Positions 42,405-50,382 of a DNA stretch of 64,000 bases are shown piece after piece. Within the stretch, counting starts at the first letter, position 1. Every line of letters begins with the position of its first letter. Made by a program: the position numbers and the translations under genes. Origin of the DNA: an uncultured Clostridia bacterium (GTDB lineage Bacteria; Bacillota; Clostridia; Christensenellales; Borkfalkiaceae); NCBI GenBank assembly GCA_944336975.1, contig CALVLH010000008.1, forward strand, positions 17,133 to 81,132, read 5' to 3'. The notes under the pieces were generated by a model. The model made no database searches. It had not been told where the DNA came from and saw only the letters and a program-made list of their open reading frames with translations.

Positions 42405-44431
42405 AGTTCCTTTATTTCAAACCGACCGAAACGGACGACGCTGCCGTTTCCGACATACGCGCCGACGCACCCGTCGGTGATCGCCTCTTCGTCCGTGCAG
42501 ACGAACATGATCTCCCCGTCCACGGCGGCGGAGATCTCCTTCCCCCGCGCCGTCACCGATATGCGGCAGGGCTTGCCCGAGGGCGGCGTCGCTTCCCGCT
42601 CCGCGAGCAGCGTTTCTCCGCCGTACACGCGCACAAGGCGCAGTTTTCCTCCCTCATAGGCGAGACGGTAATGCCTCCGCGCCCCGCGGACGCGGAAGAG
42701 GATGCCGAAATCGCCGCCGGAAGCGGGCGTCATCTCCGCCGCGAAAGAAAGATCTTTCATCGGCAACGACGTATAAAGCTGTCCGTTGCCGAGACACCGT
42801 CCCGTGAGCTTGCCCTCTTCCAGCGTCCATACGCCGTCGTAATGGGTGCATTGCCGCACTTCCGTGTGTTCCAGCGAATACGCTTCCGTCTCTTCCGAAG
42901 AAAAGTCGATCTCGTAATCGGGTTTCCCCGTACAGGAGAGCTCTTCGAGGCGCACCTCGCCGCCCTCCTCCGTACGGACGGCGAGCCCGATCTTTCCGAT
43001 CAGCGCCGTCTTTGCGACTTCGATCTTCCACTCCGTCGCGCCCTCTTCGGAAAAATACGTCTTTCCGCCGTGCAGATCCTCGCAGAACAGGCGCACCCGC
43101 GCGCCGCCCGCCGTGCGGTAGCGGGCGCGGATGGTCTGTCCGTTATACGCCTTGGGGGAAAAGGCGGGGTCGTAGCGATTGTCGTACAGATCTTCTTTCC
43201 GATAATATGTCTTGTAAAATACCTTGCCTTCGCGGCCGTTTGCGGAGACGATCTTCAACGCGCCGTCCGTATGGGCGATACGGGCGTCCGCGTCCGCACG
43301 CATCCCGCTCACCGAACGGGGAAGCGCGAAATCCACGCGCATCTCGTCCGCGCCGAAGCGGAGCGAGGACGCATACTTTCCTTCGTACGTCTCCCCGCGC
43401 AGGCGGAGCGCCGAACGGAACACGTCGTAGGCGAAATTGGGGATGTTCACGATGTTGGCATAACCGAGCACGGAGGAACAGAGCGTTGTATCGCGGACGG
43501 GAGCGATCCAGGTATCGTAGTCAACCCCTTCCAGCGAGGTGAACACGCCCATGACCGTACCCAGGTTGCCGACGTTGCAGTCGGTATCGAAACCGCTGAA
43601 ATTGGCGATCTTCAGCGTGCGGAGGAAATCCCCTTCCCCGTACAGCAAGGCGTATACCATGATCGCCGCGTTCGGGATGATGTGACAGTTCCCGCCGTAT
43701 CGATCCTTCCAGTAATTGGCGCGGATGTAATCGAAGCACGCTTCCTGCGCGCCGCCTTCGCGGTAAAAGCGCATGAGATCGCGCACCGTTTTCGCATAAC
43801 CGCTCTCCTTCGGGATGACGGACAGTCCCGCGAGCAGGATCTCTTCCACGCTCTTCGCGCCGAACGCCGCGCTGATCATCGCCGCGACGAAGCGCCCGCC
43901 GTCCGCGGCGACGCCGTCGTGCGAGACTCTCGCCGCCATCTCCGCAAGATCCGCCGCCCTGCGCTGATCGTACGGGGAAACCAACCCCCACACGTCGCTG
44001 AAGATCTGCCCGCCGATCTGCTCCGCCATCGTCCTGCCGTTTTGCAGGATACTGCCGCTCATCGGCGGAAGGATGCCTTTTTGCAGGTTCAGATACGCCG
44101 TATGTTCTTCGGAAACTCCGTAGCCGCCCCACCAGTAAAAACCGTGCTGATACGGCACATAGTTGAGCCAGCATTCCGCAAGATCCGCGTACCCGTAACG
44201 GGAAAGATCGGGGCAGTCGCGCAGGGCGCGATAGAAGAAGACGGGACCGTTGCTGTCGTCGTCGGCGGCAAAGTCGTTGTAATCGACGAAGTATCCCTCT
44301 TTGCCCGCATATTTTTCGCGGATCTGCACATATTCCCACATCTCCACGGGAGCGCCGTAACGGATGCCGATCGTCTTGCCCAGCCAGCCGAAATATATTT
44401 TTTCCAGATCGTTGTCGTTTAACTTTTTCAC
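42401..44431 (-). CDS. cytoplasmic ADP-ribosylglycohydrolase-fold enzyme with C-terminal binding domains
   Basis: 676 residues, no signal peptide. Residues 1 to about 335 are the ADP-ribosylglycohydrolase fold: YFGWLGKTIGIRYGAPVEMW, FAADDDSNGPVFFYRAL (D57-D59) and FSGFDTDCNVGNLGTVMG (D282, D284), the last being close to the family's GxDTDCN. The remaining half is two beta domains, the final one (about 500-676) resembling a concanavalin-like or DUF1080-type sandwich. The start is GTG with only a weak ribosome site, 13 bp after the permease. It is likely to cleave the imported substrate in the cytoplasm. Together with the exported paralogue it is the enzymatic core of the locus. Confidence 0.82.
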   Translation of the reverse strand: MKKLNDNDLEKIYFGWLGKTIGIRYGAPVEMWEYVQIREKYAGKEGYFVDYNDFAADDDSNGPVFFYRALRDCPDLSRYGYADLAECWLNYVPYQHGFYWWGGYGVSEEHTAYLNLQKGILPPMSGSILQNGRTMAEQIGGQIFSDVWGLVSPYDQRRAADLAEMAARVSHDGVAADGGRFVAAMISAAFGAKSVEEILLAGLSVIPKESGYAKTVRDLMRFYREGGAQEACFDYIRANYWKDRYGGNCHIIPNAAIMVYALLYGEGDFLRTLKIANFSGFDTDCNVGNLGTVMGVFTSLEGVDYDTWIAPVRDTTLCSSVLGYANIVNIPNFAYDVFRSALRLRGETYEGKYASSLRFGADEMRVDFALPRSVSGMRADADARIAHTDGALKIVSANGREGKVFYKTYYRKEDLYDNRYDPAFSPKAYNGQTIRARYRTAGGARVRLFCEDLHGGKTYFSEEGATEWKIEVAKTALIGKIGLAVRTEEGGEVRLEELSCTGKPDYEIDFSSEETEAYSLEHTEVRQCTHYDGVWTLEEGKLTGRCLGNGQLYTSLPMKDLSFAAEMTPASGGDFGILFRVRGARRHYRLAYEGGKLRLVRVYGGETLLAEREATPPSGKPCRISVTARGKEISAAVDGEIMFVCTDEEAITDGCVGAYVGNGSVVRFGRFEIKEL

Positions 44432-44444
44432 ATTCTTAACCGCT

Positions 44445-45323
44445 TTATTTTATTCCCGTGATCTTGATGCCCTGCATGATGTATTTTTGCATGAGCATGA
44501 GGATCACCACGAGAGGGATGCAGGTGATCACGGTGGAAGCGAGGAGCATATCCCACGCCGTCCCCTGTGAATTCCTGAAATATGCAATTAACTGATTGAC
44601 CTGATACAGGTTCGCGTTGCCGTGCACCGTCATGGACGGCCAGATGTAGGAATTCCAGAAACCCTGGAATACGCTCATGCCCATGATGATGAAAGGCGTG
44701 ACGGACATCGGAAGAAAGATGCGGACGTATATCCCGAAACGGGAGCATCCGTCCATGAGCGCCGCCTCCTCCAACGAACGCGGCATGCCGAGATAATACT
44801 GACGGTAAAAGAAGATGGACCACACATACGTCACGCCCGGCAGAATGAGCACGAGGAGATTGTTGAGCATATTCAGCTTGCTGACGACGTAGTAACACGG
44901 GATGAGCGTGGCGATGCTCGGAACGAACATATTGACCGCATACATCGCCCACAGGAGCTTTTTCCCGGGGAATTCCAGACGGGCGAACGCATATGCCGCG
45001 AGGGAATTGACCGCCAGGCTCAGGACGAGCGCGATCACCGAGACGAGAAAGGTCATGCCCAGAGAACGCACAAAGGACACCCCGCGCGGGAAATAAACCG
45101 AATTGCCCGCAAACAGGTTGGCATAGTTTTCCGCCGTCCACTGTTTGGGGAAGAAATGGAAGGTGATGCTCTGGATCTCCGCCAACGGCTTGAACGAGGA
45201 GATCACCACCCACAAAAACGGAAACACGCTGCACACGAGAAGAATGATCCCCACGAGCCACATGAGCGCTGTTCCGACCGCCCGCATGACGACGGCTTTG
45301 TTCACTGTTTTGACGCGCTGCAT
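44445..45323 (-). CDS. sugar ABC transporter permease, MalG type
   Basis: 292 residues with six predicted membrane helices. The cytoplasmic coupling loop (EAA motif) is EEAALMDGCSRFGIYVRIFL. Pairs with the MalF-type permease upstream (11-bp gap). No ATP-binding subunit is encoded here, so a shared MsmX-like ATPase elsewhere is expected, as is common in Firmicutes. Confidence 0.93.
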   Translation of the reverse strand: MQRVKTVNKAVVMRAVGTALMWLVGIILLVCSVFPFLWVVISSFKPLAEIQSITFHFFPKQWTAENYANLFAGNSVYFPRGVSFVRSLGMTFLVSVIALVLSLAVNSLAAYAFARLEFPGKKLLWAMYAVNMFVPSIATLIPCYYVVSKLNMLNNLLVLILPGVTYVWSIFFYRQYYLGMPRSLEEAALMDGCSRFGIYVRIFLPMSVTPFIIMGMSVFQGFWNSYIWPSMTVHGNANLYQVNQLIAYFRNSQGTAWDMLLASTVITCIPLVVILMLMQKYIMQGIKITGIK

Positions 45324-45333
45324 ATTCCCCTCC

Positions 45334-46302
45334 TCAGTCGAGCGATTTTTCCGAACTCGTCAGTCGGAAGATGACGGACGAGAGCGCCGTGAGCACCACC
45401 GCGACGACGAGCGACGCCGCATACACTTCGCCCATGTTCTTGCTGTAATTGAACTGATAGTACAGATAATAGATCGGGCCTTCCGTCGCGTGCATCGCAC
45501 CGCTCCCGACGATCACGAGCGCGATCTCGTAAAGCTGGAAGGAACTGACGACGAGCGAGATGAGAAGATACATCCCGATGTTTTTCAGGCACGGCAGAGT
45601 GATATACACCGTCTGTTGCCACCAGTTCGCGCCGTCCAGCTTCGCCGCCTCATAATAGTCGGAGGGAATGTCGTGCAGCCCGCCGAGCATGATGAGGGTG
45701 GTATACCCCAGACCGTTCCACACCGCCGCGATACACACGGAGAACACCGCCCATCCGGGTTCGCCCGTCCAGTTGACTTTGGACAGCCCGAACATCTGCA
45801 AAACGCTGTTGAACAGCCCGCCGTCGTAATTGTAGAGGAAGGAAAAGATCGCCCCTACCACGATGCCTGAGATCAGACAGGGCAGATAAATGCAGACCTT
45901 GATGACCGCGGAGAATTTTGGATTGATCTTGACGATCAGATTCGCGATCAAAAAGGATAAAACGAGCTGCAAAGGAACGATGATCGCGATGTATTCCACC
46001 CCGACGAGGATGGAGCGATAGAACTCCGCGCTGATGCTCCCCGCCAGGATCTTGTGGTAATTGTCGAACCAGACAAATACGTTTCCGAGATAATAGTTGA
46101 CGTCGAACAGACTGAAATAGGCGGAAATGATGAGCGGAACGGTGATGAACAGCATCATGAGCACGAACGACGGCAACAAACAGACATAAGCCGTGATCGC
46201 TTCGCCCTTCTTATATTTCCGTTTTTTCCGCGGCGCCTGCGCCGCTTCCGTCTGCGGCGCTTCGGCGATGACGTCGGTATCGCGCACTTTCGATTGCGTC
46301 AT
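45334..46302 (-). CDS. sugar ABC transporter permease, MalF type
   Basis: 322 residues, six predicted helices after a basic, Ala-rich cytoplasmic N terminus. The EAA loop is YYEAAKLDGANWWQQTVYIT. AAGGAGG precedes the ATG; 12 bp after the binding-protein gene. Member of the oligosaccharide (CUT1) importer class. Confidence 0.93.
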   Translation of the reverse strand: MTQSKVRDTDVIAEAPQTEAAQAPRKKRKYKKGEAITAYVCLLPSFVLMMLFITVPLIISAYFSLFDVNYYLGNVFVWFDNYHKILAGSISAEFYRSILVGVEYIAIIVPLQLVLSFLIANLIVKINPKFSAVIKVCIYLPCLISGIVVGAIFSFLYNYDGGLFNSVLQMFGLSKVNWTGEPGWAVFSVCIAAVWNGLGYTTLIMLGGLHDIPSDYYEAAKLDGANWWQQTVYITLPCLKNIGMYLLISLVVSSFQLYEIALVIVGSGAMHATEGPIYYLYYQFNYSKNMGEVYAASLVVAVVLTALSSVIFRLTSSEKSLD

Positions 46303-46314
46303 GGCGTGCCCTCC

Positions 46315-47664
46315 TTATTTGTTGAACGGATTGGTTCCCTGCATGACCTCCGCTTCGATGAGGTTGTTCAGATCTTTTTCCAACGTTGCGAGCGTCGCGT
46401 CAACTTCCTTTCCGAGCTGCGTGACCGTTTCCAACGCGTCCGCATATTTCCTGGAAATCTCCCAGATGTATGCGGGTTCCGCCTTCGCATAGGGCAGGAT
46501 GCTGTCGGAGACGAAATTATAGAACGGATCGGCGGACGCCTCCTCGTTGTTGCCGAGCGCTTCTTCCACGCTCTTTCTCGCCGCAAACTTGGAATATCCG
46601 AGATCGCTCATGAATTCTTCCAGATGCGCGGTATCGCCGCCGAGCAGCCATTCGATGAACTGCCCGCACTCTTCGGGATGCTTCGCGTTGCCGTCGATCG
46701 CCATGCCCCAGCCGCCCATCGCCGCGGTCGTCTTGCCTTCCGTCACGCCGTCGATCGTCGGGCATACCACATAGCCGATGTCGGAAAGGATCTCGGGATA
46801 GTTGTTCTTGATCTGCCCGATCGACCACGAGCCGCCGAGCGCCATCGCGACGTGCCCTTCGGCAAGCGGAGTGATCTCGTTATAGCTGGAAAGCGCCACC
46901 GCGGGCGTGAGTTTTTCCGTATACATGGTCCGGAACATCGTAAAGAGTTCTTTATGAAATTGCGTGTTCACCGACGCATGTGACCAATCGTCATTGAGAA
47001 GGTAATATCCTTGCGAATTCTCGTCCTGTGCCTGGAACCCCCAAAGCACCCAGCCGAGCTGGCTGGAATTGGGCATCGCGATGCCGTAACGGTCTGTCTT
47101 GTTCAGCTTTCGCGCGTATTCCACCATCTCGTCCCAGGACGCAGGACCGACTTCGGGATCCAGCCCGACCTCTTCGAACGCGCTCTTGCGATAGAAGAGG
47201 ATGCTGTACGGCTCGATGAACCAGGGATAGATATAATGGCTCCCGTTGACGTCCGTCATCTCGTTCACGTTGTCCAGAAGATCGGTGAAGCACGATTCCG
47301 ACATATAATCGTCCAACGGTTTGTAATATCCCTCCACGGAATTGAGCGCCACTTCCGCGTAGTTCAGGACGGTGATCTCGGGCGCGGTGCCGTTGCCCTG
47401 CGCCGCTTTCAGCGTCTGCTCCCACGCGTCTTCGGGAACGAACGTCAGCTCGATGAGGTAATTCCCCTCCGTCGCCGCGTCCGTCGCGTTGAATTCGTCC
47501 ACTTTATTCTGCAACCAGGTGCGCGTTTCCACTTCCGGGAACGTCTGACACCAGATGCGCACCGGCGTCTTTCCGTCATAATCGTCCCCGCCGCACCCTG
47601 CGAGCGCCACGGCGGATAACGCCATGACCGTGCCTACTGCGATTGCCGCGATCCGTCTTTTCAT
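46315..47664 (-). CDS. sugar ABC transporter substrate-binding lipoprotein
   Basis: 449 residues. Lipoprotein signal MKRRIAAIAVGTVMALSAVA with lipobox LAGC. Mature part is a CUT1 extracellular solute-binding protein (family 1), with EITVLNYAEVALNS, HVAMALGGSWSIGQ and GGWGMAIDGNAKHPEECGQF. Delivers substrate to the two permeases. CAAGGAGG precedes the ATG. The promoter's -10 abuts a LacI operator. Confidence 0.94.
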   Translation of the reverse strand: MKRRIAAIAVGTVMALSAVALAGCGGDDYDGKTPVRIWCQTFPEVETRTWLQNKVDEFNATDAATEGNYLIELTFVPEDAWEQTLKAAQGNGTAPEITVLNYAEVALNSVEGYYKPLDDYMSESCFTDLLDNVNEMTDVNGSHYIYPWFIEPYSILFYRKSAFEEVGLDPEVGPASWDEMVEYARKLNKTDRYGIAMPNSSQLGWVLWGFQAQDENSQGYYLLNDDWSHASVNTQFHKELFTMFRTMYTEKLTPAVALSSYNEITPLAEGHVAMALGGSWSIGQIKNNYPEILSDIGYVVCPTIDGVTEGKTTAAMGGWGMAIDGNAKHPEECGQFIEWLLGGDTAHLEEFMSDLGYSKFAARKSVEEALGNNEEASADPFYNFVSDSILPYAKAEPAYIWEISRKYADALETVTQLGKEVDATLATLEKDLNNLIEAEVMQGTNPFNK

Positions 47665-47681
47665 CTCAATATCCTCCTTGA

Positions 47682-47700
47682 TGTAAACGTTTACATTATA
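47682..47700 (-). promoter_or_regulatory. operator O1 and -10 of the importer operon
   Basis: TGTAAACGTTTACA palindrome (47682-47695) directly follows TATAAT (47700-47695, minus strand). A repressor bound here would cover the transcription start. No convincing -35 is visible in the AT-rich upstream DNA. Confidence 0.85.
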
Positions 47701-47854
47701 AAAAATAAAAAATCAAATAATCTTTATTCTTTTTTTCGAATGCGCTCCCGTGCGATCTGCGGGATCCGCCGCGCGTTCCCGCACATAGCGCTCCCCTCTC
47801 TCCGATCACGCCGTCCGTGCGCATATCGGCAGATCCGCATCCTTTCCTCCATGG

Positions 47855-47868
47855 TGTAAACGTTTACA
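47855..47868. promoter_or_regulatory. operator O2 between lacI and the importer operon
   Basis: Identical TGTAAACGTTTACA palindrome, 15 bp after the regulator stop codon and 173 bp (centre to centre) from O1. An auxiliary site for looping is possible. Confidence 0.82.
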
Positions 47869-47882
47869 TCATGGAACAAGGA

Positions 47883-48914
47883 TCAGATCCTGCGTACGGA
47901 ATCGCGTTCGACGAGCTTACGCTCGCAAAACGCCTCTCGCGCCGCGCCGTCGTAATCATAGAGGATCCTGTCGAAGAGCAGACGCGCGGCCTTCTCGGCA
48001 AATTCGGCGCTGTCGTTGATCACCGTCGTGAGCGCGGGTTTGACGATCTCGGACATGGCGATGTTATCCATGCCGACGACGGAAATATCCTGCGGGACCT
48101 CGATGCCCGCCGTTTGGAAATACTGAATGATGCCGATGGCGATCATATCGTTCGCGCAGGCGATCGCCGTCGGACGGTCGGAAAGCGAAGCGAAGTACGC
48201 TCCCGCGCGGTAGCCCCCTTCCAGCGTGAAGGAATCGGAAAAACAATATTCCTCTCTCCCCTCCACGCCGTATTCCGCGATCGCGCGGCGATACCCGGAA
48301 AGGCGGCGGTCGTTGAGGATGGACTTGGGATTCCCGCCCGCAAACGCGACTTTGCGATGTCCGTTTTCAAGAAGATGGGACGTCGCGAGATAGACGCCCT
48401 GCCCCGGTTTGATCCCGTGGACGGTATCGAAGATCTTATTGTCGAATCCCGACGAGGCGACGACGGGCTTGTTCAGTTCTTTTAAGCTCTCGATGATCTC
48501 CCGATCGTCGGAAACGGAACAGAATACGACGCCGTCGCAATTGAGTTCGGAAACCAGCTTGATCGCGTGGATCTCCTCCGCTTCCGACTCGTTGGTATTG
48601 AAAAGGATGACGACGTAGCCTTCCGCATGCGCGATGCTCTGCAATACGTCGTACAGTTTGGCATAATAGGGATTTTTGATGTCGGGGACGATGAGCATGA
48701 TCTGCATAGAGCGACTGGTCTTCAAGCCGCGCGCAAACCGATTGGGCATATAGTGGAACTTCTCGATCGCCTCTTTGATGCGCTTTGCCTTCTCCTCCCC
48801 GACGTAGACTTCGTGATTGATAAACCGCGAAACCGTGGCAACGGACACGCCCGCTTCCCTTGCGATGTCGTTCATAGTGATCGATTTTTTAGTTTTGTAA
48901 ACGTTTACATCCAT
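47883..48914 (-). CDS. LacI-family transcriptional regulator
   Basis: 343 residues from the ATG at 48914. Helix-turn-helix and hinge: TMNDIAREAGVSVATVSRFI then YMPNRFARGL. The effector domain is periplasmic-binding-like (IMLIVPDIKNPYYAKLYDVL, VVGMDNIAMSEIVKPALTTV). It probably represses the importer and itself through three identical 14-bp operators and is released by a sugar or metabolite of the pathway. The start is uncertain. The ATG at 48914 is only about 3 nt from the predicted transcription start, and codons 3-6 lie in operator O3; the next ATG at 48875 would trim the N terminus. Confidence 0.93.
   Translation of the reverse strand: MDVNVYKTKKSITMNDIAREAGVSVATVSRFINHEVYVGEEKAKRIKEAIEKFHYMPNRFARGLKTSRSMQIMLIVPDIKNPYYAKLYDVLQSIAHAEGYVVILFNTNESEAEEIHAIKLVSELNCDGVVFCSVSDDREIIESLKELNKPVVASSGFDNKIFDTVHGIKPGQGVYLATSHLLENGHRKVAFAGGNPKSILNDRRLSGYRRAIAEYGVEGREEYCFSDSFTLEGGYRAGAYFASLSDRPTAIACANDMIAIGIIQYFQTAGIEVPQDISVVGMDNIAMSEIVKPALTTVINDSAEFAEKAARLLFDRILYDYDGAAREAFCERKLVERDSVRRI
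48896..48909. promoter_or_regulatory. operator O3 at the regulator's own start
   Basis: Identical TGTAAACGTTTACA palindrome, overlapping the first codons of the regulator and about 10 bp downstream of its predicted transcription start, consistent with autorepression. Confidence 0.85.
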
Positions 48915-48923
48915 TGCAAGTTC

Positions 48924-48952
48924 ATGATAACACAGCATTTCCGCTTTGTCAA
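48924..48952 (-). promoter_or_regulatory. promoter of the LacI-family regulator
   Basis: TTGACA (48952-48947), 17 bp, TATCAT (48929-48924) on the minus strand. Confidence 0.75.
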
Positions 48953-49042
48953 CCCCTTTGGAAAAAAATTCCCTTATTTTTTTGGGGCTCTTTGAATCAA
49001 GAACACGGGCAAAATTGTTCTTTTCCGTTTCAACAAAGCGTC

Positions 49043-49073
49043 AAAGGCGCTTCCGCTGTTCGGAAGCGCCTTT
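49043..49073. terminator. terminator of the surface cluster
   Basis: AAAGGCGCTTCCG (49043-49055) with CGGAAGCGCCTTT (49061-49073), perfect 13-bp stem, 27 bp after the last gene. The T-run is short. Confidence 0.7.
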
Positions 49074-49099
49074 GCGTATCTGTGCCGACGATCATATTT

Positions 49100-49264
49100 T
49101 CACTCTTCCTCGTCCTCCTCGTCGGCGAACGGAGAAACGTAATTCTTCTCTTCCCGCTCTTCCCCTTCGTCGCCGAAAGGATCGTCGCCGTCAAAGAGAT
49201 CCATGCGCTCGAGCGCCTTTTCGTCCTCCTTCGTAAAACCCAACAGCTTAGACAGAAGCCCCAT
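49100..49264 (-). CDS. tiny acidic protein, 54 residues
   Basis: Begins MGLLSKLLGFTKEDEKALER and ends in an acidic tail rich in Asp and Glu. The ATG at 49264 has GGGAGG upstream and overlaps the end of the nuclease-like gene by 17 bp, so it is coupled to it. The frame is open upstream, but without a better start. Function unknown; a DNA-mimic or partner of the nuclease is only a guess. Confidence 0.65.
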   Translation of the reverse strand: MGLLSKLLGFTKEDEKALERMDLFDGDDPFGDEGEEREEKNYVSPFADEEDEEE

Positions 49265-49919
49265 TTTTTTCCTCCTCCCGATGACAGTACTCCCAATACC
49301 AACAGCGATACGGCGTTTCACACTGTTCGCCCGTCGGCGCAAAGACCTCGTCTTTCTGTCGTTTGACCGCTCCCAGACGACGGATGTTTTCGTATACCGT
49401 GCGCCAATACGCAACGGCATACGCCGTCACATCCTCGATCGCGTATCCTTTTCCTTCCGCACCGCGCGTCACCACATAACAGCGGACGACGTTGACGCCG
49501 CATCCGCGCACGAGATAGCGCTGAAACGCAACGTCTTTTTTGAACTGCTCCTTTACTCCGTCGCTGTCCTTGACCTCGTAGATCTCGTATCCGTCCTCCG
49601 CGCGGCGCAGAAGATCCACAGCGCAGTAATCGCCGTATCGGCTGAACGCCGCTTCGCAGATGACCGGCGTGCCCGCTTCCAGGCATTCCTGCGTCCTGCG
49701 GATCATCGCCGCGTAGTCGAGCCGTCCGTCCTCGCGGTATGCGGTCGTCTCCTCATACGGTCCGAACATCCCCATCGCGCGGTCGCCGAATTCGTTTCCC
49801 TCGTCCAGCCGCTGTTGTACTTCGGGCGGGATGATCTTCTCCTGCGGGCGGTGCGCGTCCAGCCACAGCATCCGCGGGCATTGCATCCCGCGCATAAAAT
49901 CCGTTTTCGTGACTCCCAT
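49248..49919 (-). CDS. PD-(D/E)XK nuclease-like protein, Cas4/RecB-type, with Fe-S cysteines
   Basis: 223 residues. TKTDFMRGMQCPRMLWLDAH at the start, the AFSRYGDYCAVDLLRR aspartate, and YEIYEVKDSD (E-x-K) form the nuclease core. One N-terminal cysteine (in QCPRM) plus three near the end (CETPYRCWYWEYC) can bind a 4Fe-4S cluster as in Cas4/AddB-like proteins. It resembles the N-terminal part of DUF2779 proteins but lacks their second domain. No cas gene or CRISPR array is nearby. GGAGGGC precedes the ATG. Confidence 0.82.
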   Translation of the reverse strand: MGVTKTDFMRGMQCPRMLWLDAHRPQEKIIPPEVQQRLDEGNEFGDRAMGMFGPYEETTAYREDGRLDYAAMIRRTQECLEAGTPVICEAAFSRYGDYCAVDLLRRAEDGYEIYEVKDSDGVKEQFKKDVAFQRYLVRGCGVNVVRCYVVTRGAEGKGYAIEDVTAYAVAYWRTVYENIRRLGAVKRQKDEVFAPTGEQCETPYRCWYWEYCHREEEKNGASV

Positions 49920-49974
49920 AATGCCCTCCTCTCCCGCAGTTTAACGGCATAAATATGACATACGCCTGCGCGTT

Positions 49975-50382
49975 TTAATTTTTTCTTGAAAGCATTTCGC
50001 GGAGCGCATCCACGACAGGCGCGTCCGCGGGCGCCCATTCTTCGGGATCGAGCGCCTCCGCCGCCAGCCAGCGGGCTTCTTCGTGTTCGTTGAGCGCGTA
50101 ATCGGAGCGCATCTCGCACAAAAAGGTATGCAGGGTGATGCAAAAATCGGGATACTCGTGCTCGACCGTCATAAAGGGCGCGATCACGCGCACGGCCATC
50201 CCCGTTTCCTCTTTCAGTTCGCGCACGAGCGCGACTTCCGCCGATTCGCCCTCTTCCAGCTTCCCGCCGATAAATTCGTATTTGTGCGCGACGTAGGGAT
50301 ATACGCTCTCCCCGCGCCTCGCCGCAAAGACGCGGCCGTCGCGGACAAAAATCGCGCCCGAGACTTCCAGACGCTTTTTCAT
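49975..50382 (-). CDS. Nudix hydrolase, MutT-like
   Basis: 135 residues. Complete Nudix box GGKLEEGESAEVALVRELKE followed by ETGM. The N-terminal LEVSGAIFVRDGRVFAARRG and size fit the MutT/8-oxo-dGTP group, but the substrate is not certain. The start overlaps the O-antigen-ligase-like stop by four bases. Confidence 0.9.
   Translation of the reverse strand: MKKRLEVSGAIFVRDGRVFAARRGESVYPYVAHKYEFIGGKLEEGESAEVALVRELKEETGMAVRVIAPFMTVEHEYPDFCITLHTFLCEMRSDYALNEHEEARWLAAEALDPEEWAPADAPVVDALREMLSRKN

Noticed and set aside
49248-49919. Cas4-like nuclease as a sign of a CRISPR-Cas system
   Set aside because: No repeat array and no other cas gene lies in the window; the protein fits the broader DUF2779/RecB-like group.
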